DNA of 64,000 bases from Neoarius graeffei (GCF_027579695.1 NC_083586.1:5886001-5950000), one strand, 5' to 3'; counted from the first letter of the stretch, positions 9,962 to 21,602 are shown. Program-made: numbers and translations. The notes: generated by a model from the sequence alone, not told the origin.

Positions 9962-12536
9962 GTGACAGACCATAAACTTAAGTATAGAAGAGTTAGGACT
10001 GAGGAGGCCATGTTTGCATTAAATAATGATTTATGAATGCAAGATTGGGAATCAGTTTATATAGAGAATAGCATTGATAGAGCATATGATAACTTTTTAA
10101 GTATATTCAAATTATTATATGATAAAAATTGCCCACTGAAGCAATATAGTATAAAACAAAATTATAATGACCAACGTTGGATTACTAAGGGATTACAAAA
10201 TGCCTGTAAGAAGAAAAACACTCTATATAGAGAATTTATTAAATTAAGAACCAAAGAGGCAGAAAATAAATATAAAAAATATAAAAACAAGTTAACGAGT
10301 ATCATAAGGAGATGTAGGAAGGATTATTATGGTAAATTAATATATAATAAAAATAATATTAAAGGAATATGGAATATATTAAATAGTGTTATTAAAGATG
10401 GCTCTGGACAAATACATTACCCTAAATACTTTAATGACAAAGGTATTGAAAATTATAGCATGGATGTAGTTGCTAATAGTTTTAATAATTTTTTTGTTAA
10501 TGTTGGACCAAGATTAGCTCAAAATATCTCTGATCCGGTAACAAATGATGATTGTATAGATAATATTATAAAGAGGAATTCTTGTTCTATGTTTCTTACA
10601 CCAGTAGAGGAGAAGGAAATTATTGATATAGTTAATAAATGTAATAATAAAATATCCACAGATTGTAATGATATTGATATGAAACTAGTGAAAACTATTA
10701 TTGGGGGATTTCTAAACCATTAACATACATCTGTAACTTGTCATTTCAAACTGGTACATTTCCAAGCAATATGAAAATAGCAAAAGTAATTCCATTGTAT
10801 AAATCTGGGGACAAACACAACTTCACAAACTATAGACCTGTTTCTTTACTTCCTCAATTCTCCAAAATTCTTGAAAAACTATTCAATAACAGATTCGATA
10901 AATTCATTGAAAAATACAAACTACTCAGTGATAGTCAATATTGATTTAGAGCAAATAGATCAACAGAGATGGCACTAATGGAATCAATTGAAGAAATCAG
11001 TAACTATAGATGATAAGAAATATGTCGCTGGGATATTTATTGATCTTCAAAAAGCTTTTGATACTATTAATCATGATATATTAATTAATAAGATGGAACA
11101 ATATGGGATAAGGGGAGTTGTATTAAATTGGATAAAAAGTTATTTGAGCAACAGGACACAATTTGTGAAGTTGGGTGACTCTGTCTCAACTCGTTTTAAT
11201 ATTGATTGTGGTGTCCCCCAGGGGTCAGTATTGGGTCCTAAACTGTTTATTCTCTAGATAAATGATATGTGCAATGTCTCATCTCATCTCATCTCATTAT
11301 CTCTAGCCGCTTTATCCTTCTACAGGGTCGCAGGCAAGCTGGAGCCTATCCCAGCTGACTATGGGCGAAAGGCAAGGTACACCCTGGACAAGTCGCCAGG
11401 TCATCACAGGGCCGATACATAGACAACCATTCACGGTCAATTTTAGAGTCACCAGTTAACCTAACCTGCATGTCTTTGGACTGTGGGGGAAACCGGAGCA
11501 CCCAGAGGAAACCCACGCAGAGAACATGCAAACTCCACATAGAAAGGCCCTCGCCGGCCCCGGGGCTCAAACCCAGGACCTTCTTGCTGTGAGGCGACAG
11601 CGCTAACCACTACACCACCGTGCTGCCCTATGTGCAATGTATCAAAGATATTTAAGATGGTATTATTTGCAGATGACACAAATATGTTTTGTTCTGGAAC
11701 AAATTTACATGAGTTAGAAAACAATCTCTTCAGAATTCTGCAGGTTAAAAAGTTGGTTTGATCGAAATAAATTATCATTAAATCTGTCAAAAAAAATCCT
11801 GTTATTTAACAATTATAAAATAAATAGTGCAATAAATGTACAGGTAGATGGTGTTGATATTGAAAGAGTTTCTAACAATAAATTTATTGGGGTAATAATA
11901 GATGATAGAATTAATTGGAAATCGCATATAAAATGCATACTAATGAAACTGTCAAGAAGCATATCTGTGTTGAGTAAAGCTAAGCACATCCTGGACTATA
12001 ATTCACTCCGCATTCTTTACTGTTCCCTGGTTTTACCGTACGTAAATTATTGCTCAGTGGTGTGGGGAAATACGTATAAATGTTCACTTCATGCAATAAC
12101 TATACTTCAAAAAAGAGCTATAAGAATAATTCATAGTGCTGGTTACCGAAATCATACTAATTCACTATTCTTAAATTCAAAATGTTTAAAATTCAGGGAT
12201 ATTATAGAATATAAAACTGCCTTAGTAATGTACAAAGTAAGGAATTATAAAATACCAAGGAATATCCAAATAATGTTCTCGGATAGAGAGGGGGGCTATA
12301 ATTTTAGGGGGAAATTGAAATTTAAAATTCGCAGTGCTAGGACAATGTTAAAAACGTTCAGTATTTCTATTTGTGGAGTAAAGCTATGGAAAAGTTTGAA
12401 TGTGGAGCTCATGAAATGTACAACTATAAACCAGTTCAAAAAAAGGTATAAGGAACAGATCTTTATGAGGTATAGGGAGGAGGAATTAATGTATACAGTA
12501 TATGTGGGTATGGGTACATACGGATATATTATATAA
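9962..12536 (+). pseudogene. Decayed LINE: reverse transcriptase and C-terminal region (AP-endonuclease-type LINE)
   Basis: The remnant starts inside the protein (VTDHKLKYRRVRTEEAMFAL at 9962) and has an early stop before 10037. A long frame covers 10037-10723. RT pieces follow: KVIPLYKSGDKHNFTNYRPV (10780-10840), FIDLQKAFDTINHDI (about 11036), GVPQGSVLGPKLFIL (11210-11257) and the FADDTN catalytic box near 11660. The 3' frame 11943-12536 has LYCSLVLPYVNYCSVVWGNTY and the EGGYNFRG motif found in fish jockey/I-group LINEs. Stops and frameshifts separate the pieces, and a SINE interrupts the RT at 11278-11628. No endonuclease domain is left. The product would have been a cytoplasmic/nuclear RT for target-primed reverse transcription. 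Confidence 0.85.
11278..11628 (-). mobile_element. V-SINE-type SINE inserted in the LINE RT
   Basis: This is a full-length reverse-oriented copy with a (TCATC)n tail at its left. It is flanked by a perfect 12-bp target duplication, TATGTGCAATGT, at 11266-11277 and 11629-11640. Its insertion postdates the LINE and adds one of that element's interruptions. Confidence 0.95.
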
Positions 12537-12539
12537 AAA

Positions 12540-13004
12540 GTGAGGGTTTGTGTGTGTGTGTATATGCGCATAATTGTATATAATATATATGCATAATTAT
12601 GATATGGGTGTCTGTGTATGTATGGATATGTATAGTTATAGGTATGTGTATATGTGTATATGTATGTATTGTATATATCTATTGTATGTGTGTATATATG
12701 CATAACATAAGTATCTGTATATATGATTTGATTTGGTCGATATTATACCATGTTGGTATGTCTTGGTATGTTGATATGGTTTTTTTTTTTGTTTTTATAT
12801 CTTCTTTACTGTTCAGAATAAGGCAATCAATCTCTTTTTTTTAATTTAATTTTATTTTAGTTTTGTGCGTGTGGTTGTGTAGTTTGATGTTTGTTTTTGT
12901 TTGAGTGTTTTTGTCCACTGGTTGTGGTGTAGCTCCGGACCCAGTTTTGGGCATTGGCTCCCTCCAGGCCTTGGTTCGCCGTGGGTAATGCCTGTGCTCC
13001 TAGC
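12540..13004. other. TG/TA-rich simple sequence and unclassified tail
   Basis: From 12540 to about 12760 the sequence is cryptic (TG)n/(TA)n microsatellite, probably expanded from the LINE 3' end. The remainder up to 13004 has no recognisable gene and flanks the next transposon. Confidence 0.5.
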
Positions 13005-13127
13005 TATAGAGGATTTCGGCCTACGTCATTGTTTCCATAGCGACAATATTTATGCCGCCATTTTGACGGTCACAAATATAGCGACTACCGGTAGCGATAC
13101 ACTGTTGATCATGACAAAGTCTCATTG

Positions 13128-13550
13128 TCGAGTATTTTATCCAGCCTAGATGACGCGAGTAAGAAGCGATATCACCAGAAAATCAATGATGCTGGTGTAC
13201 GTGATCCGTACACGTTACCAGGCTATCTTTTTCTGGCTTTGCAGCACTGCAGCGTGGGTGATCTTCCTGACCTGCAGTCAGGCGTGTGGGAAATACCAGG
13301 GAAAAAACATAAAAGAAAAAGGAGCGAGATGCAGAAAACACCTTCACTATCCAGCGATGTAGGGCATTTACAGGGTGAGCAGAGGGAGAGGTATTTGCAA
13401 AAATTGAGGTTAGCAGGCTTAGAGAACCACGTTTACCTGCTTCCACCAGGATTGTTCACTGACGTACGGAAGTACACGAAGCCCTCGTCTTTACCTGACT
13501 TCGGCCCACATGATCTGTATACCTATGTCGTTAAAAACCAGGCTGGGTAA
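13128..13550 (+). pseudogene. N-terminal remnant of a SWIM/YqaJ-type transposon protein
   Basis: The open frame carries two copies of a short domain. The first is KRYHQKINDAGVRDPYTLPG...GDLPDL, and the second is ERYLQKLRLAGLENHVYLLP...SLPDFGPHDLYTYVV. The second copy and the basic stretch before it (KHKRKRSEMQKTPSLSSDVG) are nearly identical to 50177-50410. The first resembles the gene at 24728. No in-frame ATG begins the frame, and it stops at 13550, so it is a remnant and probably a fusion of two related elements. The domain has no function I can name. In fish it precedes SWIM zinc-finger and YqaJ nuclease domains. Confidence 0.55.
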
Positions 13551-13797
13551 CATGCCTACATCAGCGGGTCGTCCCTGGAGCCGGTGGTCACCATCTTATT
13601 ACAGCTAAGGTTTGTTCACATTTTCATTTACTTTCGGTCCTCAGGATAAACAAAATGTTATTAAATGTCATTGAAATAACTTCTTAGTCTGTTGAGACAT
13701 GGCCCGTTATAAATTTGCTGTTACCAGGCAATGACCAAGAACTGTATTATTAGGGTCGGTGTAGTTGTAGCAGTGCACTAGCAGCTAGCTGTTAGCA

Positions 13798-14345
13798 CTA
13801 GCTAATGTCAACAACATAATAGCTGGTATGTTACTGTAGCAATGTTTACATTCAGTCATATGGATGACTGTTAAAACCTTTCAGCCTCAAGTTTTTCTTT
13901 TACTGTATTTACTAGTTTACTGAGCTAGTGCGCTTGGGCAGGCTGGGAGCACGCGCGCTAGCTCGGGCAGGCTGGGAGCTAGCGCGCTCGGGCAGGCTGG
14001 GAGTGAGCGCGCTAGCTCGGGCAGGCTGGGAGCAAGTGCGCTAGCTCGGGCAGGCTGGGAGGGAGCAAGGGCGCTAGCTCCCAGCCTGCCCGAGCTAGGG
14101 CGCTAGCTCCCAGCCTGCCTGAGCTAGCGCGCTAGCTCCCAGCCTGCCCGAGCTAGCGCGCTCACTCCCAGCCTGCCCGAGCTAGCGCGCTCGCTCCCAG
14201 CCTGCCCGAGCGTGCTAGCTCAGTAAACTAGTAAATACAGTCAAGGACAAACTTGAGACTGAAAGGTTTTAACAGTCATCCAAATGACTGAACGTAAACA
14301 TTGCTACAGTAACATACCAGCTACTATGTTGTTGACATTAGCTAG
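13798..14345. repeat. Large palindrome (about 270-bp arms) with GGGCAGGCTGGGAG repeats
   Basis: The outer arms are GCTAATGTCAACAACATAAT...CATATGGATGACTGTTAAAA at the left and their near-perfect complement at the right (TTTTAACAGTCATCCAAATG...GTTGTTGACATTAGCTAG). The centre, about 13918-14220, consists of short tandem units GCTAGCTCGGGCAGGCTGGG in one direction and then in the other. The whole could fold into a single long hairpin. It is the core of the element at 13007-14411. Confidence 0.9.
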
Positions 14346-14411
14346 CTTGACCTTCAAAATGGCGGACACCGGGGCATCACGTGACCTGTGACGTCACATC
14401 AAAATCCTCTA

Positions 14412-15808
14412 TGGACTGCAGTGAGCTCATTGCTCATTTTAACATTGTGGTTGTCCAGCACTCTGTGCTTTAGTGCTTGGCGTCATGGTCCGAGTGATGT
14501 TGCCGGTGGCATCGCGGCGGTGTGGGACTTATTTTCATGCTCCTTTTCATGGGCCTTTGGCTGCTACACCATTGGAATGACATCCTGGCCTCTATTTGGT
14601 GGACTTTATTTTTATTTATTTATTTATTTATTTATTTGTTCCCTATAATTATAAAGCCACCTTGGATAAACATTCAGTTTATTTCTCATGTCCATTGGTA
14701 ATAAAGCACTTCAAATATTCAGTATGAACCTTAATACTTTCTTGAGACCATGATTTAAGTTATGATTTACCACCACTGCTGCGTCACTGGGCTCGTGGTG
14801 GTTGTGGCCCCTAGTAGTGGGGCCCTGCTATGATAGGTGGCCTTTATTTTTGTGCATGGAATGGGGCAAATCTAGTGTACATAATCTGACCAAAATAAAC
14901 TATTAACACATGAAATTGTTAGATTTTGTTATCTGGCAACATTTAGTTGATAACGTCATCAGTTCGGTGTTGGAGTAACATTATGGGATAAAACTTCAAT
15001 TGGAATTGTGTGTGTGCATGCGCACACGCACACTAACTACCAAGCTTCATTTGGAGTTTACTTCTTTGTCTCTTGATAGTCACTGTGAGGTACTGAAGTG
15101 GGCCAAGGCAAAACAGAGTGCCACAACAGGTAGGACATTTTCATTGGATGCGTTTTCAACATAGACTGAAATTAAATGAAATAAATTAATAAATGTATTT
15201 ATTTATAGTGCTGTAGGACAACTGCGCTATAGTGACAGTAGCACCACGGAAACTACATTGGGCATGTGTGTGTCGATGCTAGGGGGTGGAGTTTCTTTCT
15301 AACTAATGCAATGGCATTTAAGCCCAATCAACTGATTCAATGACTGAGCAAGAATGAAATTAATAACCAGGGGTTTGGAGGCAGAAGCCCCCAGTAATAC
15401 TTGTGGAAAATATACGATTCAGAACACATTACATTAACAGCATTTAAATAATCAGATGAACTGAGACAATCACATTCTGAAGCAAATTAAATAATCTTAT
15501 ATCGGTAACTTAAACACACAGTACAAGTTACATGTATTAATCTAAATGCAGGTAAACAACGTGGTGTTTTTGTTTTTTTATCCAAATGAGAATCGGAGCT
15601 TACCCGTCTGTGTTCTCTCTTCTTGAAGGCTGATCTTGTGGCCGATTGTTTTGAAACAATCTGACTTTCAGTTGTCCGTTCAGTTCTCTGTTCATTCACT
15701 TCTTCTATGTAAGGGCGAGATGGCAGCAATATCCAATTTAGAAATAAGACAGCTGCTCCACTCATTCTCTCTATACTGTGTATTCCGCCATTACTGCTTG
15801 GCTCAGGC
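14412..15808. other. Interval without recognised gene; contains (TTTA)n
   Basis: The sequence has no convincing coding potential. A (TTTA)n microsatellite lies at 14607-14638. Other parts look like old interspersed repeats without a recognisable family. Confidence 0.45.
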
Positions 15809-15930
15809 AAGTACTAAAACCCGGGATGGAGTGGGATGTCACCGGTTTTAGCAACAACCGCGGGGAGGTCACTGCCCGAGCGATATGTCCCGTCCCGTTC
15901 TATCCTGGGTTTTAGCAACAAGCCTTAGCT
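15809..15930. repeat. Short foldback repeat
   Basis: The segment begins ACTAAAACCCGGGATGGAGT. It ends with an approximate inverted complement, TTCTATCCTGGGTTTTAGCA, around a GC-rich centre that includes a third GGTTTTAGCAACAACCGC motif. It looks like the tip of a foldback or MITE-type element, family unknown. Confidence 0.5.
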
Positions 15931-16301
15931 CACGCTCCAGGAGGACTGGTGCAACTGAATTCACTTTTAAAAAATAAAATTAAATAAATTATTTTCTTGT
16001 TCTATTTTTCTTTAATTGTTGGGACTGCACCCTCTTTCAATATGGGCTTATAGCCAACACTCCTCAACAGATCAGAGGTCTCATACAAGTTTGGAGTTCA
16101 CAAACAACCGACCCCAGGACCTCAGATGGGGTAAGAGAGAGCTAAGTTGAGTAAGCCAGGAGTCCATCCTGGAATCTTCTGCTCTGTCATCAGACTTCTT
16201 GTCCCATCATGACACCAAAAGGACTCATGAAAGTGAGAGCCTATGGAATGAAGGTTTCACTCAAGGTCACATGACTTGCAACTGGGGTGGCACAAGAAAG
16301 A
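15931..16301. other. Interval without recognised gene
   Basis: No gene was recognised here. The right part (16020-16301) may be flank of the tRNA-Glu fossil that follows. Confidence 0.4.
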
Positions 16302-16368
16302 CACATTCCCATCAAACCCAGGCCACCTCAGTGAAATCCAGGAATCCTGACCACTAGACCATATTGGA
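16302..16368 (-). pseudogene. tRNA-Glu(TTC) pseudogene
   Basis: The minus strand reads TCCAATATGGTCTAGTGGTC, AGGATTCCTGGATTTCACTG, AGGTGGCCTGGGTTTGATGG. This follows tRNA-Glu(TTC) through the D arm, anticodon arm and most of the T arm. The 3' part of the T stem is degraded and the acceptor stem does not pair well. It is a decayed tRNA or a tRNA-derived repeat head. Confidence 0.7.
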
Positions 16369-17201
16369 CAGCCTTAAAGTCTAAAGGCCACCTTTAAAAT
16401 GCTTAGGCCATTGTTGAGAACCCAGAATTTTTCCAGAAAAGTAGATGTCAATTTTCATTTTGTTTAGTTGTGTGGCTAGCAGCTTGAACTTTGTTGTGAT
16501 TAGAAAGTGCATTATCCAGAACATTGCATGGGATAAAAGAGAGCCATGCCAGCCACAAGCCAAACTTAGAATCTTCTCATCCATAATAAGACACAATATG
16601 CACAGGTTTGATTTTTGTTGGAGTTTAAAAGAACTTTACACAGTCCCATTTCTAAGGGGCTGCAGGAGTGATATCGTGACCAAAGCACGCAGGACTGAGT
16701 GGAGATGTTATCTGTAAGAAAATTTTCCCTCTCTCAAAGGGTTGCTGGTCATAGCCCATGGTCAGACTGTGAGCAGAAGCTTCGAGCTTTGTCAGAGTTA
16801 GCTTTCAGAACACAGGTTTCAGTGGCCTTGTTGAAAGATGTCCTGGCTTCAGAAAATGGTATAGGTCAGGGGTTCCCAACCTTTTCTATGTCAGGGCCCA
16901 CTTGAAGATCTCACAAATGTCCGCAGCCCACCACTGACCCAATAAATAATACCAAGGCAAATGAATGCATTTTAAGACCAATTTTTATTTTAATATTAAA
17001 AATGGAACATTTAGGACTGAATAGAACTATGAGAAATGCAGTAACCACATAAAAGGGTAACATTTTATTATTTTGATGTGAAAATAGAATATTTAGGACT
17101 GAACTGAATTAATATGCAGGAAGGTCAGTGTGCATTACTCAACAACATCATATATTCTGTCAAAAAAATAATTGCAATGAAGCAAAACCAATGCATTGCA
17201 C

Positions 17202-19079
17202 CTAATGTGAAGGCTGATGTTGCATGGTGCCAACCAGATACTTTATGTCTAGCACAATGGATGACAGTCGAAGTCGAAGATCTGGCTCAACATTCAGTTT
17301 ATTTCTGTACTTTGTCTTCAGCGCCACTAGTGCAGAAAACCCGCACTCACATAGGTACGTCATCGGAAAAGGCATCAGAAATCTCACAGCTCTGTCGGCC
17401 AGATCGGGATACTCAGAAGCAACATGAAGCCAAAAGTTTATCAGGTGCTTCTGTGAGAAGACCAGCTTCAATGCGGTGTCGCAGGAGAGATCCAGAAGAC
17501 TGTCTTGCTCTTTTGCGCTCAGGGCAGCAATGGCCTTGTCACTGTGAACGCCGAATGGATTTTCAATCCAACTGCATTGTGCATTGAGGGGAGGGAAGTA
17601 TTCACGCAGCTGTGTTTTCAAACCATGGAGGTCCTCTTTGATTGCGTTAGTCACATGGATGGGAAGCTGCCTCTCTTCCTTTGTCAAAAAATCTGACAAG
17701 TTTTCAAAGGAGTCATAATTTGACTGGTCGACACGCTTATCCCACTGCATGAGTTTTCTTATCGCTCCCTCCACTTTGTGCTGGACCTTGAACATGTTAA
17801 CAGGGGTTCCCTGAAGAGCTAGATTCAAAGCATTTAAGTGGCTGAAAATGTCGGCGAGATAACACAATTTAGCCAGCCATTCAAAATCACTGAAGCAGTG
17901 TGCGAGTTCAAACTTTGAGTCGAGAAAAAACACGCGCACTTCATCCCGCAGCTTGAAAAGGCGCGTCAGCACCTTTCCCCTCGAGAGCCATCGCACTTCT
18001 GTGTGTAACAACAGCTGCTGGTGATCACTGCCCATCTCTCCACACAGCACGGAAAATAAACGTGTTTGCAGTGGATGGCTTTTGATGAAGTTAACGGCTT
18101 TGACTGCCTGGTCTAAAACAGTCTTCAGATTCAGGGGCATTTTCTTTGCAGCCAGTGCTTCGCGGTGTATACTGCAGTGGACAGAGCTCACTTGAGGGGC
18201 CACCGCTTTTACACGACTGACAACTCCGCTGTGCTGGCCCAGCATTGCACGCACTCCATCAGTGCTCACCCCAACACATTTGGACCATTCAATACCATTG
18301 GAAACTACGAAAGCATTCAAAATGTCAAAAATTGCCTCAGCAGTTGAACGGGTTGGCAGAGGTCTACAAAACAAAGGGTCTTCCTTTATTTCGCCATTCT
18401 TTTCGTATCGGATGTAGGCAAGCAGATTTGATACATTGGCAATGTCAGTTGATTCGTCCAGTTGGATGGCATAAAACCGGCTCCCTTTTATGTTCTCTAT
18501 CAGCTGATGTAGCACATTGTCTGCCATGTCATCAATTCTGCGCTTGACAGTGTTATCCGTCAGTGAAAGGAGTTTGATCGGCAGCACTGCTTTCTCTCCC
18601 AACATCACCTCAACTATCTTTTTAGTAGCTGGAAGAATCTAGTTCCCTCCATCAGTGTGTGGTTTTCCCGTCTTAGCGATGAGCTCGGAGACCAGATATG
18701 ACGCTTCCACAGCCTTTGCATTGTCACTGCCCCTGGCAGTACCTTCCATTATTTTTCTCTTGCTCTGGTATTCTTTGAGCTTGTTCTTAAAGAACTGTAG
18801 TGGCTTGTTCGCGTACTCCCCATGCTTTGTCTGGAGGTGACGGCGCAGTTTACAGGGCTTCAAGGCTTCATTCGAAAGTGTTTCGGAGCATACCAGACAC
18901 AGCGGGAGTTGTTCAGCCTCTGAGCCAGTCCAATAAAATCCAAGACCCAAGTACTCATCACTGTATTTTCTTAGGCATTTTCTTTTCTTTTTGGCAGGGT
19001 GATGATCACTTGTAGACTCGCCCTCAGCCTCTGGAATCTCTTTTCTTTTAGTTCTCGCTGTTGCTAACCACCTATCCAT
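17202..19079 (-). pseudogene. hAT transposase (ZBED5/SCAND3-like), one in-frame stop
   Basis: A frame of 625 codons begins MDRWLATARTKRKEIPEAEG. It has a BED-type zinc finger (CLVC...RRHLQTKH, residues about 62-86), which binds the transposon ends. It then shows the hAT catalytic-core motifs FYAIQLDESTDIANVSNLL and GVSTDGVRAMLG, a conserved LLLHTEVRWLSRGKVL block, and the C-terminal dimerisation region with INFWLHVASEYPDL and TYLCECGFSALVALKTKYRN. The only break is a TAG at 18639-18641, after residue 146. The frame continues unchanged on both sides. Length and motif order match full-length hAT proteins, so this copy was inactivated recently. Confidence 0.9.
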
Positions 19080-19321
19080 TTTGATGCACCTTTTTGGCGC
19101 CTAAACTAGCTTAACTTTGTATCCTCACCATGACAACTACCACTGTTTACACTGACTTTGCCACGGATTGTAACAAGTCAACAGCCAATAAGGGGTTGCA
19201 ACGTTCATCCTTTTACTTTGAAAACCACAAATATAATTCAGGAGATGGTAGCACTTTTTTATTATTTTTGGACACTCAGGCACACACAAATATTATATTA
19301 AGATTTTTAGAAAATGATTTG

Positions 19322-19693
19322 GTGGCACGGTGGTGTAGTGGTTAGCGCTGTCACCTCACAGCAAGAAGGTCCGGGTTCAAGCCCCGTGGCCAGCGAGGGC
19401 CTTTCTGTGTGGAGTTTGCATGTTCTGCCCGTGTCTGCATGGGTTTCCTCCGGGTGCTCTGGTTTCCCCCACAGTCCAAAGACATGCAGGTTAGGTTAAC
19501 TGGTGACTCTAAATTGACCGTAGGTGTGAATGTGAGTGTGAATGGTTGTCTGTGTCTATGTGTCAGCCCTGTGATGACCTGGCGACTTGTCCAGGGTGTA
19601 CCCCGCCTTTCGCCCATAGTCAGCTGGGATAGGCTCCAGCTTTCCTGCGACCCTGTAGAAGGATAAAGCGGCTAGAGATAATGAGATGAGATG
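19322..19693 (+). mobile_element. V-SINE-type SINE with 13-bp target duplication, inside the hAT
   Basis: This is a full-length copy with a GATGA-type tail, flanked by the perfect direct repeat AGAAAATGATTTG (19309-19321 and 19694-19706). It is inserted near the hAT right end, outside its coding region. It therefore does not explain the loss of the transposase. Confidence 0.95.
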
Positions 19694-19904
19694 AGAAAAT
19701 GATTTGATGGCCCCCTTGCAATGCCTCCGTGACCCACCAGAGGGCCGCGGCCCATAGGTTGAAAATCACTGGTATAGGTAACTCCAAGAATGTTGAACCT
19801 TGGTCCGATCTACTGAGCTGTGCAGGCTCTAAGGTGAGCTGTCTTGAACCATAGGACATGTATTTTCTTTTAGAACATGAAGCATTTTGACCATCAGGTC
19901 AATT

Positions 19905-19966
19905 GAAAAATGTTACCAGCATGATTCCAGATCAGAAGGTTGCGTGTTCAAGCCAACAAGGTGTCA
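19905..19966 (+). pseudogene. tRNA-Trp 3'-half fossil
   Basis: TGATTCCAGATCAGAAGGTT then GCGTGTTCAAGCC matches tRNA-Trp(CCA) from the anticodon through the T arm. The 5' half is replaced or unrecognisable. A sister copy lies at about 22076-22131. Confidence 0.6.
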
Positions 19967-20961
19967 TCTTGTCTCTGTAGAACTCATACAAAACACCTTT
20001 TCCAAATGATTGCCCATCATCTGGCACAAATAATGATCAAAAGTACTTGGTTAACCTGCAAAATGATATAGTTAACTCATAGAATTTGAATCTTGGTCCT
20101 ATCTACTGAGTTGTGCAGGCTATAAGGTGAGCTGTACTGAACCATAGGACATATTTTCTTTTCAAACATGAAAACGTTTGACCATCAGGTCACTTGGAAA
20201 ATGTTACCATCATGAAGTATGCTTTATGACCATTATTCTAAAGTCTTATCTTGGTTCAAGGAATCCCTTTCTTGTTATGGTATTGGACTCCTTTGACAAG
20301 CATCACAATTTTCAACCATACCTGTCTTTTTGGAACAAGGAAACCAATTGACTAAAAAGCAAGTCTGTTCCTCTGACAAAGACAGAATTAAGCATTGGAC
20401 CATCAGATTAAAACACTGCTGCGCTGCTGAGCTTTCCAGGCTCCATGCTTCTGTTTCTTTAAGGGTTAAAGCATGTCAGGACTTTGGACACACATTTTCA
20501 ACAGGCTCCTCTGATTCAATTGAAGCCCTGCTCATACCATCTGGTGTTTGTCGCATTCAAAAATGTCGCAATATACCTTTCCTTTGAACCCTCAAACAGG
20601 GTACCCTCAAAAACCAACTTTTCCACTGATTGCCCATCATGTGACACAAATAGTGACATAAAGGATTCATATAAAATGTAAAAGTGTGAATTTAACTGAA
20701 AGAAAGTTGACACCTTGGTGTTGTCACATTGGATGACAAGTGCCTAAGTTGAGCATCAGTTGTCCACACTTTATATTCACACACTGAGGTGAGAACTGCC
20801 ATATGATCTTGGAAATATCCATTAATATATTGGGAAGGGAAATCCAGCCTGGTTATGCTTCATATTGAGCTCATCCTCTGTAAAAGCTCAAGTTCAGAGC
20901 GATGCAAACTTTGTACCATGATGTAGACCTTTGCGCCTGAGCTAAAAGGTCTACAACCTTT

Positions 20962-21032
20962 TAGCTCAGGTGCAACGGTCGTGTATCTGACTCCAGATCA
21001 GAAGGTTGCATGTTCAAATCACATTGAGGTCA
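20962..21032 (+). pseudogene. tRNA-Trp(CCA) pseudogene, copy 1
   Basis: GGTGCAACGGTCGTGTATCT, GACTCCAGATCAGAAGGTTG, CATGTTCAAATCACATTGAG follows tRNA-Trp(CCA), with the anticodon arm perfectly kept (GACTCCAGATC) and a near-normal B box (GTTCAAATC). The acceptor stem is lost: the 5' strand has been replaced by the right arm of a 15-bp hairpin (20936-20970), so normal processing is unlikely. Confidence 0.75.
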
Positions 21033-21602
21033 TGCACCAACAGAATGCTGTTGGCTTTTTGCAGAGACTTTCAGATGGACTCCAATCTCTAGGATGACTT
21101 TAAGGGTTAAAGCATGTCAGGACTTTGGACACACATTTTCAACAGGCTCCTCTGATTCAATTGAAGCCCTGCTCATACCATCTGGTGTTTGTCGCATTCA
21201 AAAATGTCGTAATATACCTTTCCTTTGAACCCTCAAACAGGGTACCCTCAAAAACCAACTTTTCCACTGATTGCCCATCATGTGACACAAATAGTGACAT
21301 AAAGGATTCATATAAAATGTAAAAGTGTGAATTTAACTGAAAGAAAGTTGACACCTTGGTGTTGTCACATTGGATGACAAGTGCCTAAGTTGAGCATCAG
21401 TTGTCCACACTTTATATTCACACACTGAGGTGAGAACTGCCATATGATCTTGGAAATATCCATTAATATATTGGGAAGGGAAATCCAGCCTGGTTATGCT
21501 TCATATTGAGCTCATCCTCTGTAAAAGCTCAAGTTCAGAGCGATGCAAACTTTGTACCATGATGTAGACCTTTGCGCCTGAGCTAAAAGGTCTACAACCT
21601 TT

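Larger units (their letters stand above)
13007..14411 (+). mobile_element. THAP/YqaJ-type DNA transposon, non-autonomous copy with palindromic core (ISL2EU-like)
   Basis: The ends are inverted: TAGAGGATTTCGGCCTACGT at the left, and TAGAGGATTTTGATGTGACG when the right end is read inward. TA precedes the left end, and a TA-to-TG variant follows the right end. Just inside each end is the element-type motif GCCATTTTGA / TCAAAATGGC. A coding remnant (13128-13550) lies at the left, and a large inverted repeat (about 13800-14345) fills most of the rest. Three related elements lie at 24635, 47868 and 50072. The ISL2EU assignment is inferred from the THAP and YqaJ-associated coding pieces and the 2-bp target site. 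Confidence 0.7.
16867..19771 (-). mobile_element. hAT transposon with 8-bp target duplication (GTATAGGT)
   Basis: The left end is CAGGGGTTCCCAACC, and the right end read inward is CAGTGATTTTCAACC, the classic hAT terminal pattern. A perfect 8-bp duplication GTATAGGT lies at 16859-16866 and 19772-19779. A paralogous uninterrupted site (GTATCGGT, 21940-21947) shows the pre-insertion state. The element is 2,905 bp, including a SINE inserted at 19322-19693. It encodes one transposase on the minus strand, interrupted by a single stop codon. Confidence 0.95.

Noticed and set aside
12296-12703. Minus-strand ORF rich in Tyr/Thr/His
   Set aside because: It is a translation of the (TG)n/(TA)n simple repeat after the LINE, plus antisense LINE sequence.
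16445-16905. Small plus-strand ORFs
   Set aside because: They lie in diverged repeat sequence and have no recognisable protein.
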